The notes under the pieces are model-generated. The model did not search any database and was not told the origin of the DNA. It worked only from the letters and a program-made list of their open reading frames with translations. Positions 32,356 to 32,659 of a stretch of DNA of 32,659 nucleotides are shown piece by piece; position 1 is the stretch's first letter; each line of letters opens with the position of its first letter. Location: the NCBI GenBank assembly GCA_018401355.1, contig JAGYLD010000023.1:1-32659 (forward strand), given 5' to 3'. This DNA is from Bacteroidales bacterium. Lineage in GTDB: Bacteria > Bacteroidota > Bacteroidia > Bacteroidales > B18-G4. The translations under genes were made by a program, and so were the position numbers.

Positions 32356-32658
32356 TCAGACCTTCTTCCCAACATAAAAAACATACCCATAAAAATCCTT
32401 ATACTTGTAGTATAGCTTTTCTTCGTGCCGTTGGTTGGAGATGAATGCTTGCGCCTTTTTGTTTCCGGCGTATTTTTCCAGGAAAACTTTGTCGGCTGCA
32501 ACCTGAGGTTCGTAGAAATACTTTGTCCAGCATTCTTCCGGCAGGATAAAACTTGCCACAGGAATATATCCTGCATCCTGCATCTGCCTGACTTTAACCG
32601 GTATGGTATCTATGCCGGGATAGGCATCCTGCCAGAAAGCATTGATCTCAGCAGGCCT
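32356..32658 (-). CDS. SAM-dependent methyltransferase, 3' part
   Basis: The frame is open to the right window edge; 100 codons plus stop are visible, so the methionine at 32583 is internal. The visible part reads PAEINAFWQDAYPGIDT, then MQDAGYIPVASFILPEECW, KYFYEPQ and KDFYGYVFYVGKKV at the end. This matches the C-terminal half of class-I methyltransferases of the type that follow the E-G-P substrate-pocket motif. The SAM-binding Rossmann motifs are outside the window, so the substrate cannot be judged. Confidence 0.65.
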   Translation of the reverse strand, partial: RPAEINAFWQDAYPGIDTIPVKVRQMQDAGYIPVASFILPEECWTKYFYEPQVAADKVFLEKYAGNKKAQAFISNQRHEEKLYYKYKDFYGYVFYVGKKV

Positions 32659-32659
32659 T

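Overview
The window looks like a chromosomal segment of an anaerobic or facultative member of the Bacteroidota (Bacteroidales/Marinilabiliales type). This rests on gene content: DUF5916 protein, TonB-dependent receptor with CarboxypepD_reg-like domain, MtaB, Rex, DUF4386, DUF2061, single-RRM protein and curlin-like repeats. It also rests on repeated TAnnTTTG boxes, the Bacteroidota -7 promoter element, upstream of genes. No rRNA, tRNA, CRISPR array, transposase or phage gene was found.

Layout. 1-682: 3' part of a secreted curlin-like (amyloid) repeat protein with a strong terminator. 740-5937: a lipoprotein of unknown function, a DUF1295 membrane protein, a secreted SnoaL-like protein, a glycerophosphodiester phosphodiesterase and a GH16 beta-glucanase lipoprotein. 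5938-7180: a 484-bp gene-free region, then an RRM RNA-binding protein and a SlyD-like prolyl isomerase, closed by a 12-bp-stem terminator. 7268-9375: an outer-membrane barrel protein and a PfkB-family sugar kinase. 9428-18756: a run of eight minus-strand genes with short gaps or overlaps (SLC13 transporter, EamA transporter, MtaB, inositol monophosphatase-like, DUF2061, NfeD/ClpP-class protease, macro domain, DUF5916 protein).

18885-27636 is the most interesting part. It holds a complete hypABCDEF set for NiFe(CN)2CO cofactor assembly, with carbamate kinase (arcC), the NADH/NAD+ sensor Rex and a TrmO-like tRNA methyltransferase. The hyp genes form two minus-strand blocks: hypF-hypC-hypD-hypE and hypA-hypB-trmO followed by rex. 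They are separated by a plus-strand gene for an 11-cysteine double zinc-ribbon protein that I cannot assign to a family. Two Rex operators were read directly: a perfect 18-bp palindrome upstream of hypA (22312-22329) and a one-mismatch copy upstream of rex (20530-20547). They sit almost the same distance from their putative -7 boxes. The inferred picture is a redox-controlled hydrogenase-maturation locus in which Rex senses NADH/NAD+ and also controls itself. Carbamate kinase could supply or share the carbamoyl phosphate used by HypF. No hydrogenase structural subunit is present in the window.

27637-32659: a membrane-anchored LytTR regulator followed by a TonB-dependent-receptor-like protein, a DUF4386 membrane protein, two intergenic repeat elements and the 3' part of a SAM-dependent methyltransferase running off the right end.
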